From NCBI GenBank assembly GCA_029557025.1, contig JAKPRU010001120.1:1-22973 (forward strand): a stretch of DNA of 22,973 bases. Direction: 5' to 3'. A model generated the notes under the pieces. It saw nothing but the letters and a program-made list of their open reading frames with translations. It was not told where the DNA came from and made no database searches. This document shows, in pieces, positions 1 to 7,572 of this stretch (positions are counted from its first letter, which is position 1; every line of letters starts with the position of its first letter). Source of the DNA: Candidatus Omnitrophota bacterium. GTDB lineage: Bacteria > Hinthialibacterota > Hinthialibacteria > Hinthialibacterales > JAKPRU01. Made by a program: the position numbers and the translations under genes.

Positions 1-747
1 CCGCCTCCCCCTCCGGCGGATTCTTACACCGAAAAAATATCTTTTCTCGGATCCACCGGAATCGACCGCATTGTGCGTTTCTCTCATGATCTCCCGCCGG
101 ACGACCGGAAAGTCACCAATCTCTCGAAAGAAACAATCACCTCCCTCCTGAATATGTCCGGCCCGCAACTTCGGAAAGAGATGGAACACCTGGCCGGATT
201 GGACGGAACCGATCTGTCACGGCTCCGATTGCTCTTGCTCGAAGAGTTCCTCAGCTACCGCATTCGCATTCAATTCCTGACCGCCATCGCCAACTTGCCT
301 CTCGGCATTTACGGCGATACAAACTGGGGAAACCCCAAAGCCACAGGACCCTTGACCTCCTGCTATCGCGGAAAAGGAACCCGCTTCCCGGATGAAACTG
401 TCGAGTTATACCGAACCAGCAAAATCAACGTCAACATTTTCCATGCCCAGTGCATCGATTCCGTAACAACCCGTGTGTATGACACACTCGCCGCCGGCGG
501 GTTTCTCCTCTCGGAATATCGCCCCATCCTGGAGAGAGAATTTGAAATCGGCAGAGAGATGGAGATATTCCGTACACCCGAGGAACTGCGGGAGAAGGCG
601 ATCTACTACCTCCGGAACGAAAAGGAACGGGAACAAATTGCTCAACAAGGCAGGGAGAAGGTGTTGAGCGCCGCATCTTACGAAAATCGGGTACACGGGC
701 TTTTAGATACACTCAAAAGCGCACTTGGGAACCATAAAGTATCTTAA
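1..747 (+). CDS. CgeB-like glycosyltransferase, C-terminal part (5' end outside window)
   Basis: The frame is open from the first base to the TAA at 745-747, so the gene begins upstream; a GTG at 73 is internal and not a credible start. About 248 residues are visible. The last ~110 residues look like the glycosyltransferase family 1 C-terminal domain found in CgeB-like proteins (PF13524 type): a segment reading KINVNIFHAQCIDSVTTRVY, then an Ala-Gly-Gly turn (DTLAAGGFLLSEYR), an acidic stretch ending in EIFRTPEELREKAIYYL, and a basic helix with repeated Glu/Arg. That pattern normally binds the nucleotide-sugar donor. Acceptor and sugar are unknown; a role in surface polysaccharide or glycoprotein decoration is only inferred from the family. 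It ends 7 bp from the stop of the convergent ksgA gene. No terminator fits in between. Confidence 0.7.
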   Translation, partial: PPPPPADSYTEKISFLGSTGIDRIVRFSHDLPPDDRKVTNLSKETITSLLNMSGPQLRKEMEHLAGLDGTDLSRLRLLLLEEFLSYRIRIQFLTAIANLPLGIYGDTNWGNPKATGPLTSCYRGKGTRFPDETVELYRTSKINVNIFHAQCIDSVTTRVYDTLAAGGFLLSEYRPILEREFEIGREMEIFRTPEELREKAIYYLRNEKEREQIAQQGREKVLSAASYENRVHGLLDTLKSALGNHKVS

Positions 748-754
748 ACGCGCA

Positions 755-1660
755 TTAAGGTGTTTTAAGGCAAATTGATGAAATAAGGCCCGCAAGGGAG
801 GCATATTGATCCGGCGAGACATCCTGCGCACGGCAATTAACATCCAAATCCAGCATTTTTAAAAAATCCTCAGATTGCTCCTTCGTCAAACGGCGCGCAC
901 CAATCGGCGCTTCGCTTAAGTTACTACACAACTTCTTCCGACGGTGCATAAATGCAGTCCTCACAAGTGGTTCCATCCAGTCCCACACCAGCTTCATATC
1001 CATATCCGCCCGATGGCGCGGAAGCAGTCGCATCCAGACTGATTCCACCTTCGGTCTCGGGTAAAAACAACCGGGACCTACTCTCCGAAGTACTTGTATT
1101 TCAAAGAGATACTGCAAAATTACAGACAGACGCCCATACTCCCGATGGCCAGGTTTGGCCTTAATTCTCTCCCCCACTTCCCTCTGTAATAAAAACCCCC
1201 ATTGCTGCACCCTTTCGTACCATTTCAGCAAATAAAATAGCATCGATGAAGCCGAGGAATAGGGCAGATTTCCGACAATAAAAACGTCCGAACTGCCTTC
1301 AAAATAAGGACTTAGATCATAAGTCAGAATATCGCAACAATGAATCTGCAACCTGTCCCCAACACAACCCATAAGCCACTTCAACAACCGTCCATCCGTC
1401 TCAAACGCCACCACAGAATATCCACAATCTAAAATCGAAACCGTCAAATGCCCAAACCCACACCCGATCTCAATAACCTTAGATTTATGAGGCACTTCCA
1501 AATCCCGAACCATCGCATCCAATGTGGTTCGCTGGTATAGAAAGTTCTGTCCCAATGCCTTCGATGGCGCAATTTCGGCCTCCCGACAGAGCCGCTCGAC
1601 CCCTTTACGCGAAAAAAAATCCTGGGGAAATAACTCCGATAATCGGTTAAATTCGGACAT
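755..1660 (-). CDS. ksgA: 16S rRNA (adenine1518-N6/adenine1519-N6)-dimethyltransferase KsgA/RsmA
   Basis: A 301-residue Rossmann-fold SAM-dependent methyltransferase that dimethylates two adjacent adenines in the 3' terminal hairpin of 16S rRNA during 30S maturation. Family signatures are all present: KALGQNFL at residues 34-41 (usually GQHF or GQNF), SAM-binding loop EIGCGFGHLT at 64-73, the acidic residue closing strand beta2 (AFETD, ~85-89), and the catalytic N131-L-P-Y134 motif. The later FYPRPKVESVWMRL segment is the typical substrate-domain signature. There are about 33 residues before the KALGQ block, somewhat longer than in most homologues. The start is the ATG at 1660-1658; its ribosome binding site is weak. 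It is divergent from mraZ, not part of the dcw transcript, and has its own candidate extended -10 promoter at 1706-1734. Confidence 0.95.
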   Translation of the reverse strand: MSEFNRLSELFPQDFFSRKGVERLCREAEIAPSKALGQNFLYQRTTLDAMVRDLEVPHKSKVIEIGCGFGHLTVSILDCGYSVVAFETDGRLLKWLMGCVGDRLQIHCCDILTYDLSPYFEGSSDVFIVGNLPYSSASSMLFYLLKWYERVQQWGFLLQREVGERIKAKPGHREYGRLSVILQYLFEIQVLRRVGPGCFYPRPKVESVWMRLLPRHRADMDMKLVWDWMEPLVRTAFMHRRKKLCSNLSEAPIGARRLTKEQSEDFLKMLDLDVNCRAQDVSPDQYASLAGLISSICLKTP

Positions 1661-1705
1661 ATCCGTGTTTTGAACTAAACCGGCTAAGCTCTTTACCTAC
1701 CAGAT

Positions 1706-1734
1706 ATTGTAACAAAAACTGCAAAGAAACACAA
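1706..1734 (-). promoter_or_regulatory. Candidate ksgA promoter (extended -10)
   Basis: Read on the minus strand, TTGTGT (1734-1729) is followed after 17 bp by TACAAT (1711-1706), with TGT directly before it, giving an extended -10 (TGnTACAAT). The -10 matches the sigma70 consensus at 5 of 6 positions, the -35 only at 3 of 6. It would start transcription roughly 35-40 bases before the ksgA ATG. Confidence 0.45.
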
Positions 1735-1757
1735 CATTTATGTAAGAAATCACCTGC

Positions 1758-1791
1758 TTTGAAGTTACACCACCTGTAACTTAACTTCAAA
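1758..1791. repeat. Two overlapping inverted repeats between the ksgA and mraZ promoters
   Basis: TTTGAAGTTA at 1758-1767 is exactly complementary to TAACTTCAAA at 1782-1791 (10-bp arms, 14-bp spacer). Nested within it, AAGTTACA at 1762-1769 pairs exactly with TGTAACTT at 1775-1782 (8-bp arms, 5-bp spacer). The two symmetries have centres about 2.5 bp apart. The element lies about 24 bp upstream of the ksgA -35 and about 42 bp upstream of the mraZ -35, where an operator for a dimeric regulator acting on both genes could sit. There is no T-run, so it is not an obvious terminator. Confidence 0.6.
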
Positions 1792-1807
1792 ATCAGGCGG
1801 CATTTGC

Positions 1808-1827
1808 GGAATAAATTTTATTATTCC
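1808..1827. repeat. Inverted repeat just upstream of the mraZ promoter
   Basis: GGAATAA at 1808-1814 and TTATTCC at 1821-1827 are exact inverted copies around ATTTTA. The 20-bp element is AT-rich and ends 6 bp before the -35 hexamer at 1834, so it could be an operator, or simply an UP-element-like A/T tract. Its sequence differs from the 1758-1791 repeat, so any binding protein would probably differ too. Confidence 0.5.
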
Positions 1828-1833
1828 AAGCTA

Positions 1834-1862
1834 TTGACAAGAACTTAATTAGGGGTCATAAT
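1834..1862 (+). promoter_or_regulatory. Sigma70-type promoter of the dcw operon (Pmra)
   Basis: A perfect TTGACA -35 (1834-1839) is followed by an ideal 17-bp spacer and CATAAT (1857-1862), which matches the -10 consensus at 5 of 6 positions. Transcription would start near 1869, leaving a leader of about 75 bases before the preferred mraZ ATG at 1945. This is the strongest housekeeping promoter visible in the window. Confidence 0.75.
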
Positions 1863-1889
1863 CCCAAATTGTAATGTAAAATATCCCAT

Positions 1890-1919
1890 TGGGGGACTGT
1901 TAGTGGTAGAAAGTGGTCG
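1890..1919 (+). promoter_or_regulatory. Putative MraZ-box direct repeats
   Basis: Two decamers in direct tandem, TTAGTGGTAG (1900-1909) and AAAGTGGTCG (1910-1919), share AGTGGT at a 10-bp period, preceded by a weaker third unit TGGGGGACTG (1890-1899). MraZ regulators are known to bind clusters of short TGGG/AAAGTGG-type direct repeats repeated every 10 bp just downstream of the mra promoter. The position here, between the presumed transcription start and the mraZ ATG, fits autoregulation. The repeats overlap a possible GTG start at 1903, which argues for the later start. Confidence 0.55.
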
Positions 1920-1944
1920 GGTTGCCCTAAACAGGATCGAGGCC

Positions 1945-2493
1945 ATGGAAAACTCTGTGACACCAGCTGTTTGGTTCATCGGCAATTTCGAGAAACCTGT
2001 GGATTCGAAAAACCGGATCGTAATCCCACGGTGCTTTCGAGATGCCCTGGAGTCACAAGATCTGATCCTGATGCGTTGGTATGAACATGCGTTGGCGTTG
2101 TTCCCGTTGCACGTTTGGGAGCCTTTAGCCGAAAAGGCCCGACGGATGTCGCTGACAGGAGGACCTAAAAAACGCGAAGCGCGTCTGAGTTTCTTCTCCG
2201 GTGCATTATCTCAGCGTATGGACAATCAGGGGCGAATCGTGCTGAGCAAAGATATGAAGCAATATGCGGGGATCGACAGAGAATCGGTGATCCTGGGGGA
2301 TGGAGACAGGATCCAGATATTGGCACCGCATCGATATGCGATCTTCCGGGAAGACCATGACGCGCTGCTGAGCGAGGGTTTGGACGAGATTCTGGCCGGG
2401 ACGGATGTCCCGGAATTCACACCCCGGGGTGTAACCCACAGCGATTCATCCGAAGAAACGGGAGAAAACAGCGCGGAAGATGATGACAAGTGA
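1945..2493 (+). CDS. mraZ: Transcriptional regulator MraZ
   Basis: MraZ is a DNA-binding protein with two tandem SpoVT/AbrB-like domains that normally represses the dcw promoter. Both diagnostic D-x-x-x-R loops are visible: D20-S-K-N-R24 followed by IVIP, and D93-N-Q-G-R97 followed by IVL. With the ATG at 1945 (AGGA 8 bases upstream) the protein has 182 residues; the family is usually about 140-155. The excess is a Ser/Glu/Asp-rich tail of about 35 residues ending in AEDDDK, which looks disordered. An in-frame GTG at 1903 would add 14 residues outside the fold and lies in the putative MraZ boxes, so I reject it as the start. The stop overlaps the rsmH GTG (GTGA), so the two are probably translationally coupled. 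Confidence 0.93.
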   Translation: MENSVTPAVWFIGNFEKPVDSKNRIVIPRCFRDALESQDLILMRWYEHALALFPLHVWEPLAEKARRMSLTGGPKKREARLSFFSGALSQRMDNQGRIVLSKDMKQYAGIDRESVILGDGDRIQILAPHRYAIFREDHDALLSEGLDEILAGTDVPEFTPRGVTHSDSSEETGENSAEDDDK

Positions 2494-3434
2494 CTCTCTA
2501 CAATCGACATCAACCCGTTCTGTTACAGGAAACGCTCGACCTGCTGGCCTGCGCTCCCGGCCAATGTGTTGTCGATGCGACGGTGGGATACGGCGGTCAT
2601 GGATTCGAGATCTGCAAACGCCTCGGAGAGAAAGGGGTATTTATCGGGATCGACCGGGACGAGGAGGCCGTCAAATGTGCATGGACGGTTCTTCATACCT
2701 TTCCCTGCCGAGTGGAAATCCTGCACGGGAATTTTGCACGGATGGACGAACTGGTATGGGGACTGGAGATCGAACAGGTAGACGGTATCCTGTACGACAC
2801 AGGCGTATCCTCCGCTCAATTAGACCAACCGGAGCGCGGATTCAGTTTCGTCGATGCGCCGCTGGACATGCGAATGTCGCAGTCGGACTCGGAGACGGCC
2901 GCGGATCTGTTGGCGCATATTTCGGAAGAGGACCTTGCACGGGTACTTCGGGAGTATGCAGACGAGCGACGATCCCGTTCGATCGCTCGCGCAATCGTGT
3001 CGCGTCGATTGAGCCATCCCATTCGGACAACCGGCGAATTGCGTGCGTTAGTTCACCGCTGTTACGGCGGCAGGAGTCACTTGCATGGAATCGACACGGC
3101 TACGCGAACCTTTCTCGCGGTTCGAATTGCTTTGAATCGCGAATTAGAGAATCTCAAAGTCGGCCTGGAGAAGGGATGGAAACTGCTCCGGCCGGGCGGA
3201 AAACTGGTAACGATCTCATTTCACAGCGGGGAACACCGGATCATCAAGGAGTTTATCCGGCGTCGCCTGGGACGATGCATCTGTCCGCCCGGAATGCCGA
3301 AATGCGGATGCGGGGCGCGAGTCGAGGCAGAATTATTAATCCATGGAACGGTAACCCCCGGACCTGCGGAAGCCGCCGCCAACCCGCGAAGCCGAAGCGC
3401 ACAGTTACGCGGAATTCGCCGTGTCGAAGGATAG
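2490..3434 (+). CDS. rsmH: 16S rRNA (cytosine1402-N4)-methyltransferase RsmH (MraW)
   Basis: A SAM-dependent methyltransferase modifying N4 of C1402 in the decoding site of 16S rRNA. The 314-residue length is normal for the family. It opens with the characteristic HQPVLLQE block (residues 7-14), has the SAM loop DATVGYGGHG at 29-38, the acidic GIDRDEEA segment for the ribose, YDTGVSSAQLDQPERGFSF as the family signature, and the late TISFHSGEHRIIKEFI motif. The GTG start at 2490 overlaps the mraZ stop by four bases. A second frame stays open across nearly the whole gene (2480-3451), which I regard as a composition effect. Confidence 0.96.
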   Translation: MTLYNRHQPVLLQETLDLLACAPGQCVVDATVGYGGHGFEICKRLGEKGVFIGIDRDEEAVKCAWTVLHTFPCRVEILHGNFARMDELVWGLEIEQVDGILYDTGVSSAQLDQPERGFSFVDAPLDMRMSQSDSETAADLLAHISEEDLARVLREYADERRSRSIARAIVSRRLSHPIRTTGELRALVHRCYGGRSHLHGIDTATRTFLAVRIALNRELENLKVGLEKGWKLLRPGGKLVTISFHSGEHRIIKEFIRRRLGRCICPPGMPKCGCGARVEAELLIHGTVTPGPAEAAANPRSRSAQLRGIRRVEG

Positions 3435-3447
3435 AGAGTGTTCTCCA

Positions 3448-3861
3448 ATGAATGACTACCCTCCTCGCTGGATCATTTGGGTCAGAGCCCTCCTGGGATA
3501 TCTCTGCCTGTTGGCCGTATTTTCATCGTTCTTAATCTGTGTACATTTGAGCTTACAGGAAAAACGTCTCCGATATGTCATGGCTAACTTGTTAAGCGAA
3601 AAGACTAGATTGCTACGTGACGTTTCTCTGGCCCATGCCCAAGTGGACAGCCTCCGGCGGCTCGAACGTCTCGAAGAGATCTGTGAGAAACAGTTGATTC
3701 CGTTGGCGTCGCCCGGATTCCCGGCCCTGATTCTTCCGGAGAATTCCATCAGAGAAGCAAGTCGGAAATCCGTTACCCCGGATAACGACCGGGAAGACCC
3801 GCTGAATGCTAAGGATTTGCGAAGCATTGCCTACGCAAGTAAAGAGAAGGTCATAGACTGA
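3448..3861 (+). CDS. ftsL: Cell division protein FtsL-like
   Basis: A small bitopic membrane protein in the usual ftsL slot between rsmH and ftsI. It has a short cytoplasmic N-terminus, one transmembrane segment at about residues 9-31 (aromatic and Leu rich), and then a heptad-like helical stretch (about 34-80) that would form the periplasmic coiled coil with FtsB. In the divisome FtsL helps activate FtsW-FtsI. Sequence conservation in the family is very low, so the call rests on topology and position. The 137-residue length from the ATG at 3448 is slightly above the norm, and the tail after residue 90 is Pro/Arg/Asp rich. A GTG at 3421, inside rsmH, is in frame but adds only a polar stub. 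No separate ftsB gene is visible. Confidence 0.75.
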   Translation: MNDYPPRWIIWVRALLGYLCLLAVFSSFLICVHLSLQEKRLRYVMANLLSEKTRLLRDVSLAHAQVDSLRRLERLEEICEKQLIPLASPGFPALILPENSIREASRKSVTPDNDREDPLNAKDLRSIAYASKEKVID

Positions 3862-3862
3862 A

Positions 3863-5971
3863 ATGGATTCCGCCGTCGGCCGCCGTCTCGTGTTTGTTCT
3901 TACCCTCAGTTTGGTGGGATTCGTCGGACTGGGATTCCGATTGTATCAGCTGATGATGCACCCGGAGAAACAGTACTGCAAAAGCCACAGTCGAATGTAC
4001 CAGGGACATATCTATCTTCCGGCACAGCGGGGCCATATTTTGGATCGTAATTCAAATCCGCTTGCAACGGAAAAGACGGCATGGGACCTCTATGTAACAG
4101 GTCGACCGGAGAATCCGAAGGAATTTGCCCGAATCGTCGGCAGCACACTCAATCAGGACCCCGAAACACTCATAAAGCGCCTGCCCGAGAAGGACGGACA
4201 AGACAAGCTGGTCTCGCGAGATATACCGGGCGAGATATACGACCAGCTAGCCGCCGCATTGGAAAAATATTCAGAAACCACGGAAAAGGAGGAGCGCGCC
4301 AAATGGTCCCTACGGCCGCGCTTTCTGCGTTTTTATCCTGAAGGAGATCTGGCTTCCAATGTGATCGGCTATGTCGGGGCGGACCAGGTCGGATTAGGGG
4401 GAATCGAATACACGTTTCAGAACCGGCTGGAGGGTGCGCCGGAACGGGTGATTGTGCCGGTTGACAGTCTGCGGAATATTCTTGCAGAGAATGACTATAT
4501 CAAACAAGCGAATGTTCGCGGGGCGGATGTCATTCTTACGATCGATGCCTGGATTCAGCACACGGTGGAGCAAGAGATACGGAATCTTATGGATCGATCG
4601 CAGGCAACCCAAGCCATGGCGGTGGTCATAGAACCGAAGACCGGAGAAATCCTCGCCATGGCCGCCGTGCCGAGCTTCGATCCGAATGACTATCAACGAT
4701 ACGGCGAGTTTCGACGGAAATGCCGACCGGTAACCGATATGTTCGAACCAGGATCGGTGATCAAACCCTTCATCGTTGCAGGAGCGTTGGAAGCCGGTGC
4801 AGTAACACCGGACCGGGTTTTTGATTGCGAGCGGGGAAATTATGCCGTCCGGGGCGCCAACGGAAGAGTTCTAAAAGTCATCCATGATGATATCCACCGA
4901 TTTGATCGTCTCTCCGTTCGCGACATCGTTGTCCGTAGCTCTAATATCGGAATATGCAAGATAGCCGCTCAGTTGGGCGCGGCAGGCGTGTCGGATATTT
5001 TAAGACGATTCGGTTTCGGCTTGCTCTCCGGAGTGGAATTGCCCGGAGAAACTCCAGGAATTCTTCGGTCTCCCGACTCGCGAGGCTGGAGCGCCTTATC
5101 AATGTACGCCATGCCTTACGGGCAGGAGATGGCGATGAATTGCCTGGTAATTACAGCGGCCTACTCGATATTGGCTAATCGCGGCCTCCGGGTGCAACCC
5201 CATATCGTTAGAGGTTACTGCAATCCGGCGGACGGTCGTATTTCGCTTCGAGAATCGCAACCGCCGGAAAGAATCATTGCAACGGAGATAGCCGAACAAG
5301 TTGTGGAAATGTTGATCGGAGTAACCGAAGATCCCGAGGGAACAGGATACCGGTATTGCCGCATTCCGGGATTTCGCGTCGCCGGAAAGACCGGTACAGC
5401 GCAGAAAGCCGGTCCCACCGGCACATACGAAAAGGGGAAGCGTATTGCCAGTTGGGCTGGTTTTTTCCCGGCGTACGACCCGAAGGCGGTTATTTTTTTG
5501 ATGGTGGATGAGCCGACAATAGGCAAGTACGGTGGGGAATTAGCCGGTAGTTCTTTTGCTCGAATTGCCGAGAAGTTGATCCGGTATTGGGGGCTTCTGC
5601 CCGATCAGATCGAACCCTGGATCAGGGCCACCTCGCAAAAGACAGAATCCTGGGTTGATCAGGAAGTAGACGATGCAACCCAGACGATACCTTCAAAGAG
5701 CGCGCCGGAGCCCGTCCGTCGCGGAGTTATGCCCGATCTGACCGGGCTGTCGGCAAAAGAGGCTTACTTAAAACTTGTTGAAGCCGGCTTTCGAGCCACT
5801 TTCGAGGGCACAGGACGGGTGTTACATCAGGAGATTTCAGCAGGAGAAATCCCATCCACCTTTCATGCCGGACAGGTGGTATTGGGATCCGATCCCTACA
5901 AGATCAGACCGGCAGAAGTGTTGGCGTCGATACCCGACGTGGGAAAGCCTCACGCTGACACAGGCAAGTAA
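3863..5971 (+). CDS. ftsI: Peptidoglycan D,D-transpeptidase FtsI (class B PBP3) with C-terminal PASTA domain
   Basis: The septal transpeptidase that crosslinks nascent peptidoglycan, anchored in the inner membrane with the catalytic domain outside. One membrane segment lies at about residues 8-29, followed by the class B pedestal domain (RGHILDRNSNPLA). The three penicillin-binding motifs are intact: S298-V-I-K301 (nucleophile Ser298), S359-S-N361 and K509-T-G511. After a linker rich in Thr/Ser/Pro comes a PASTA repeat at about 620-682 (VMPDLTGLSAKEAYLKLVEA start), a muropeptide or beta-lactam-sensing fold. The 702-residue length exceeds that of E. coli FtsI (588) because of this tail. The ATG at 3863 follows the ftsL stop by one base. 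Confidence 0.94.
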   Translation: MDSAVGRRLVFVLTLSLVGFVGLGFRLYQLMMHPEKQYCKSHSRMYQGHIYLPAQRGHILDRNSNPLATEKTAWDLYVTGRPENPKEFARIVGSTLNQDPETLIKRLPEKDGQDKLVSRDIPGEIYDQLAAALEKYSETTEKEERAKWSLRPRFLRFYPEGDLASNVIGYVGADQVGLGGIEYTFQNRLEGAPERVIVPVDSLRNILAENDYIKQANVRGADVILTIDAWIQHTVEQEIRNLMDRSQATQAMAVVIEPKTGEILAMAAVPSFDPNDYQRYGEFRRKCRPVTDMFEPGSVIKPFIVAGALEAGAVTPDRVFDCERGNYAVRGANGRVLKVIHDDIHRFDRLSVRDIVVRSSNIGICKIAAQLGAAGVSDILRRFGFGLLSGVELPGETPGILRSPDSRGWSALSMYAMPYGQEMAMNCLVITAAYSILANRGLRVQPHIVRGYCNPADGRISLRESQPPERIIATEIAEQVVEMLIGVTEDPEGTGYRYCRIPGFRVAGKTGTAQKAGPTGTYEKGKRIASWAGFFPAYDPKAVIFLMVDEPTIGKYGGELAGSSFARIAEKLIRYWGLLPDQIEPWIRATSQKTESWVDQEVDDATQTIPSKSAPEPVRRGVMPDLTGLSAKEAYLKLVEAGFRATFEGTGRVLHQEISAGEIPSTFHAGQVVLGSDPYKIRPAEVLASIPDVGKPHADTGK

Positions 5972-6063
5972 TGGTTGTATGTAATCCTGCGGAATCCCGT
6001 CGCAGGAATTTTCGGTGCATCGCTCAATCCATCTTCCTCAAAGAAGGAAATGAGTGTACCCCT

Positions 6064-7521
6064 ATGGTTGAGACTGGCGTGATACTTGACAATGTCCGGA
6101 TATTAGAGACCTGCGGAGAAATCCCGGCGTCGTTCGACAGTATTGTCTACGACTCCCGGCAGGTCCGTCCCGGCGCATTGTTCGTAGCATTGAGGGGAAC
6201 GCGGGCGGATGGTCACGGATATCTAATCCATGCCTTCGCATCCGGGGCCATGGCCGCCCTTGTTGAAGAAATCCCGTCGCCGGCCCCCGGACCCTGCCTG
6301 AGAGTTTCAAATACACTCGCTGCTCTCCCGTTGATCGCTGCGGCTTTCTATGGAAATCCGTCCAAAGATCTCACGATAGCCGCCGTCACGGGCAGTAACG
6401 GCAAAACGAGCACCACGTATCTGATCGAATCCATGTGGAATCAGGCCGGACTACCCTGTGCTGTCATTGGAACCATCGAGTACAGATGGAAGAACAACAC
6501 TTTTAAGGCCCCCAATACCACACCGTTGTCACTCGACCTGCAACGGATGCTCGCAGAAATCCGAAAGGACGGCATCCGTCACGTGGCGATGGAGGTTTCT
6601 TCGCACGCTCTCAAATTACATCGCGTGGATGGGATACGATTCCGGACGGCTACATTTACAAATTTGTCTCCGGAACATCTTGATTTTCACAAGGACATGA
6701 ACGACTACCGAGAAGCGAAGTCCCTGTTATTTACCGACTACCTGGCTTCGGACGGGACAGCCGTTATCAATACAGACGATCAACACGGCCGGACCATATT
6801 CGAGAGATTAGATAAACACAATCGACTCGCATTTGCTCTCGAGAGTCGGGCAGATATTCAGGCCCGGGAACATTCCTTAAGCCTGCAAGGAACCCGTTTT
6901 CTGCTTCACACCCCCGTCTGGAGCCACCCGGTGCAATCCCCGCTGCTGGGTGAACATAATCTGCGGAACCTGTTAGGAGCGGCTGCAACCGGATTCGCAC
7001 TCGGCCTGTCGGAGGACGCAGTTGTCGAAGGGATCGAGTCGCTTCGATCGATCCCGGGCCGATTGGAGTCGATACCAAATAACAGAGGCGTGCAGATTCT
7101 TGTTGACTATGCACATACACCGGATGGTCTGAAACAGGTTCTTTCAACGATTTCTTCCCTGCCGCATCGCAAATTGGTTACCGTTTTCGGATGTGGAGGC
7201 GACCGTGACCGTACCAAACGCCCTGTGATGGGAAGAATTGCGTTGGAATACAGCGATCTGGTGATCGTCACATCCGACAATCCGCGAACAGAAGACCCGA
7301 TGGCCATTATTGCAGAGATCGAGAAAGGCATGACTACCGGACAAGGACGCTACCGAGTCATCTCCGACCGCCGGGAAGCCATCCGTTACGGCCTCGAGAT
7401 TACAGAATCGAACGATGTTCTTCTGGTCGCGGGAAAAGGTCATGAGACAACCCAGACGATTGGTACGGTCGCCTATCCGTTTGACGACCGTGAAGTCATA
7501 CGAGAGATTTTGGCGGAATAG
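6064..7521 (+). CDS. murE: UDP-N-acetylmuramoyl-L-alanyl-D-glutamate--2,6-diaminopimelate ligase MurE
   Basis: A cytoplasmic ATP-dependent amide ligase adding the third amino acid of the stem peptide. The N-terminal UDP-binding region has YDSRQVRPGALFVALRG. The P-loop TGSNGKTSTT has its lysine at 114. The D405-N-P-R408 motif marks meso-diaminopimelate specificity (Lys-adding enzymes differ here). GKGHE near the C-terminus is typical. From ATG 6064 it is 485 residues, normal length. An in-frame ATG at 5971 overlaps the ftsI TAA and would add 31 residues (Arg/Cys rich, no family similarity I can see); coupling to ftsI makes it possible but less likely. It is followed closely by murF. Confidence 0.93.
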   Translation: MVETGVILDNVRILETCGEIPASFDSIVYDSRQVRPGALFVALRGTRADGHGYLIHAFASGAMAALVEEIPSPAPGPCLRVSNTLAALPLIAAAFYGNPSKDLTIAAVTGSNGKTSTTYLIESMWNQAGLPCAVIGTIEYRWKNNTFKAPNTTPLSLDLQRMLAEIRKDGIRHVAMEVSSHALKLHRVDGIRFRTATFTNLSPEHLDFHKDMNDYREAKSLLFTDYLASDGTAVINTDDQHGRTIFERLDKHNRLAFALESRADIQAREHSLSLQGTRFLLHTPVWSHPVQSPLLGEHNLRNLLGAAATGFALGLSEDAVVEGIESLRSIPGRLESIPNNRGVQILVDYAHTPDGLKQVLSTISSLPHRKLVTVFGCGGDRDRTKRPVMGRIALEYSDLVIVTSDNPRTEDPMAIIAEIEKGMTTGQGRYRVISDRREAIRYGLEITESNDVLLVAGKGHETTQTIGTVAYPFDDREVIREILAE

Positions 7522-7559
7522 CTGATGTATCTCTACAGCGCAACAATGTTGCTCCATTC

Positions 7560-7565
7560 AAGGAA
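7560..7565 (+). promoter_or_regulatory. Ribosome binding site fixing the murF start
   Basis: AAGGAA at 7560-7565 sits 7 bases before the ATG at 7573. The competing in-frame ATG at 7525 has no such site. Confidence 0.6.
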
Positions 7566-7572
7566 AGGTGAA

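Noticed and set aside
2480..3451. A 323-codon ORF in a second plus-strand frame across rsmH
   Set aside because: It lies over a clear rsmH with all family motifs. The translation is Arg/Gly/Ser rich with no recognisable domain, as expected from a shifted frame in a gene of this composition.
5971..6063. Upstream murE start at 5971 overlapping the ftsI stop
   Set aside because: The extra 31 residues have no resemblance to MurE N-termini; the start at 6064 gives a normal protein. Coupling to ftsI keeps this open but less likely.
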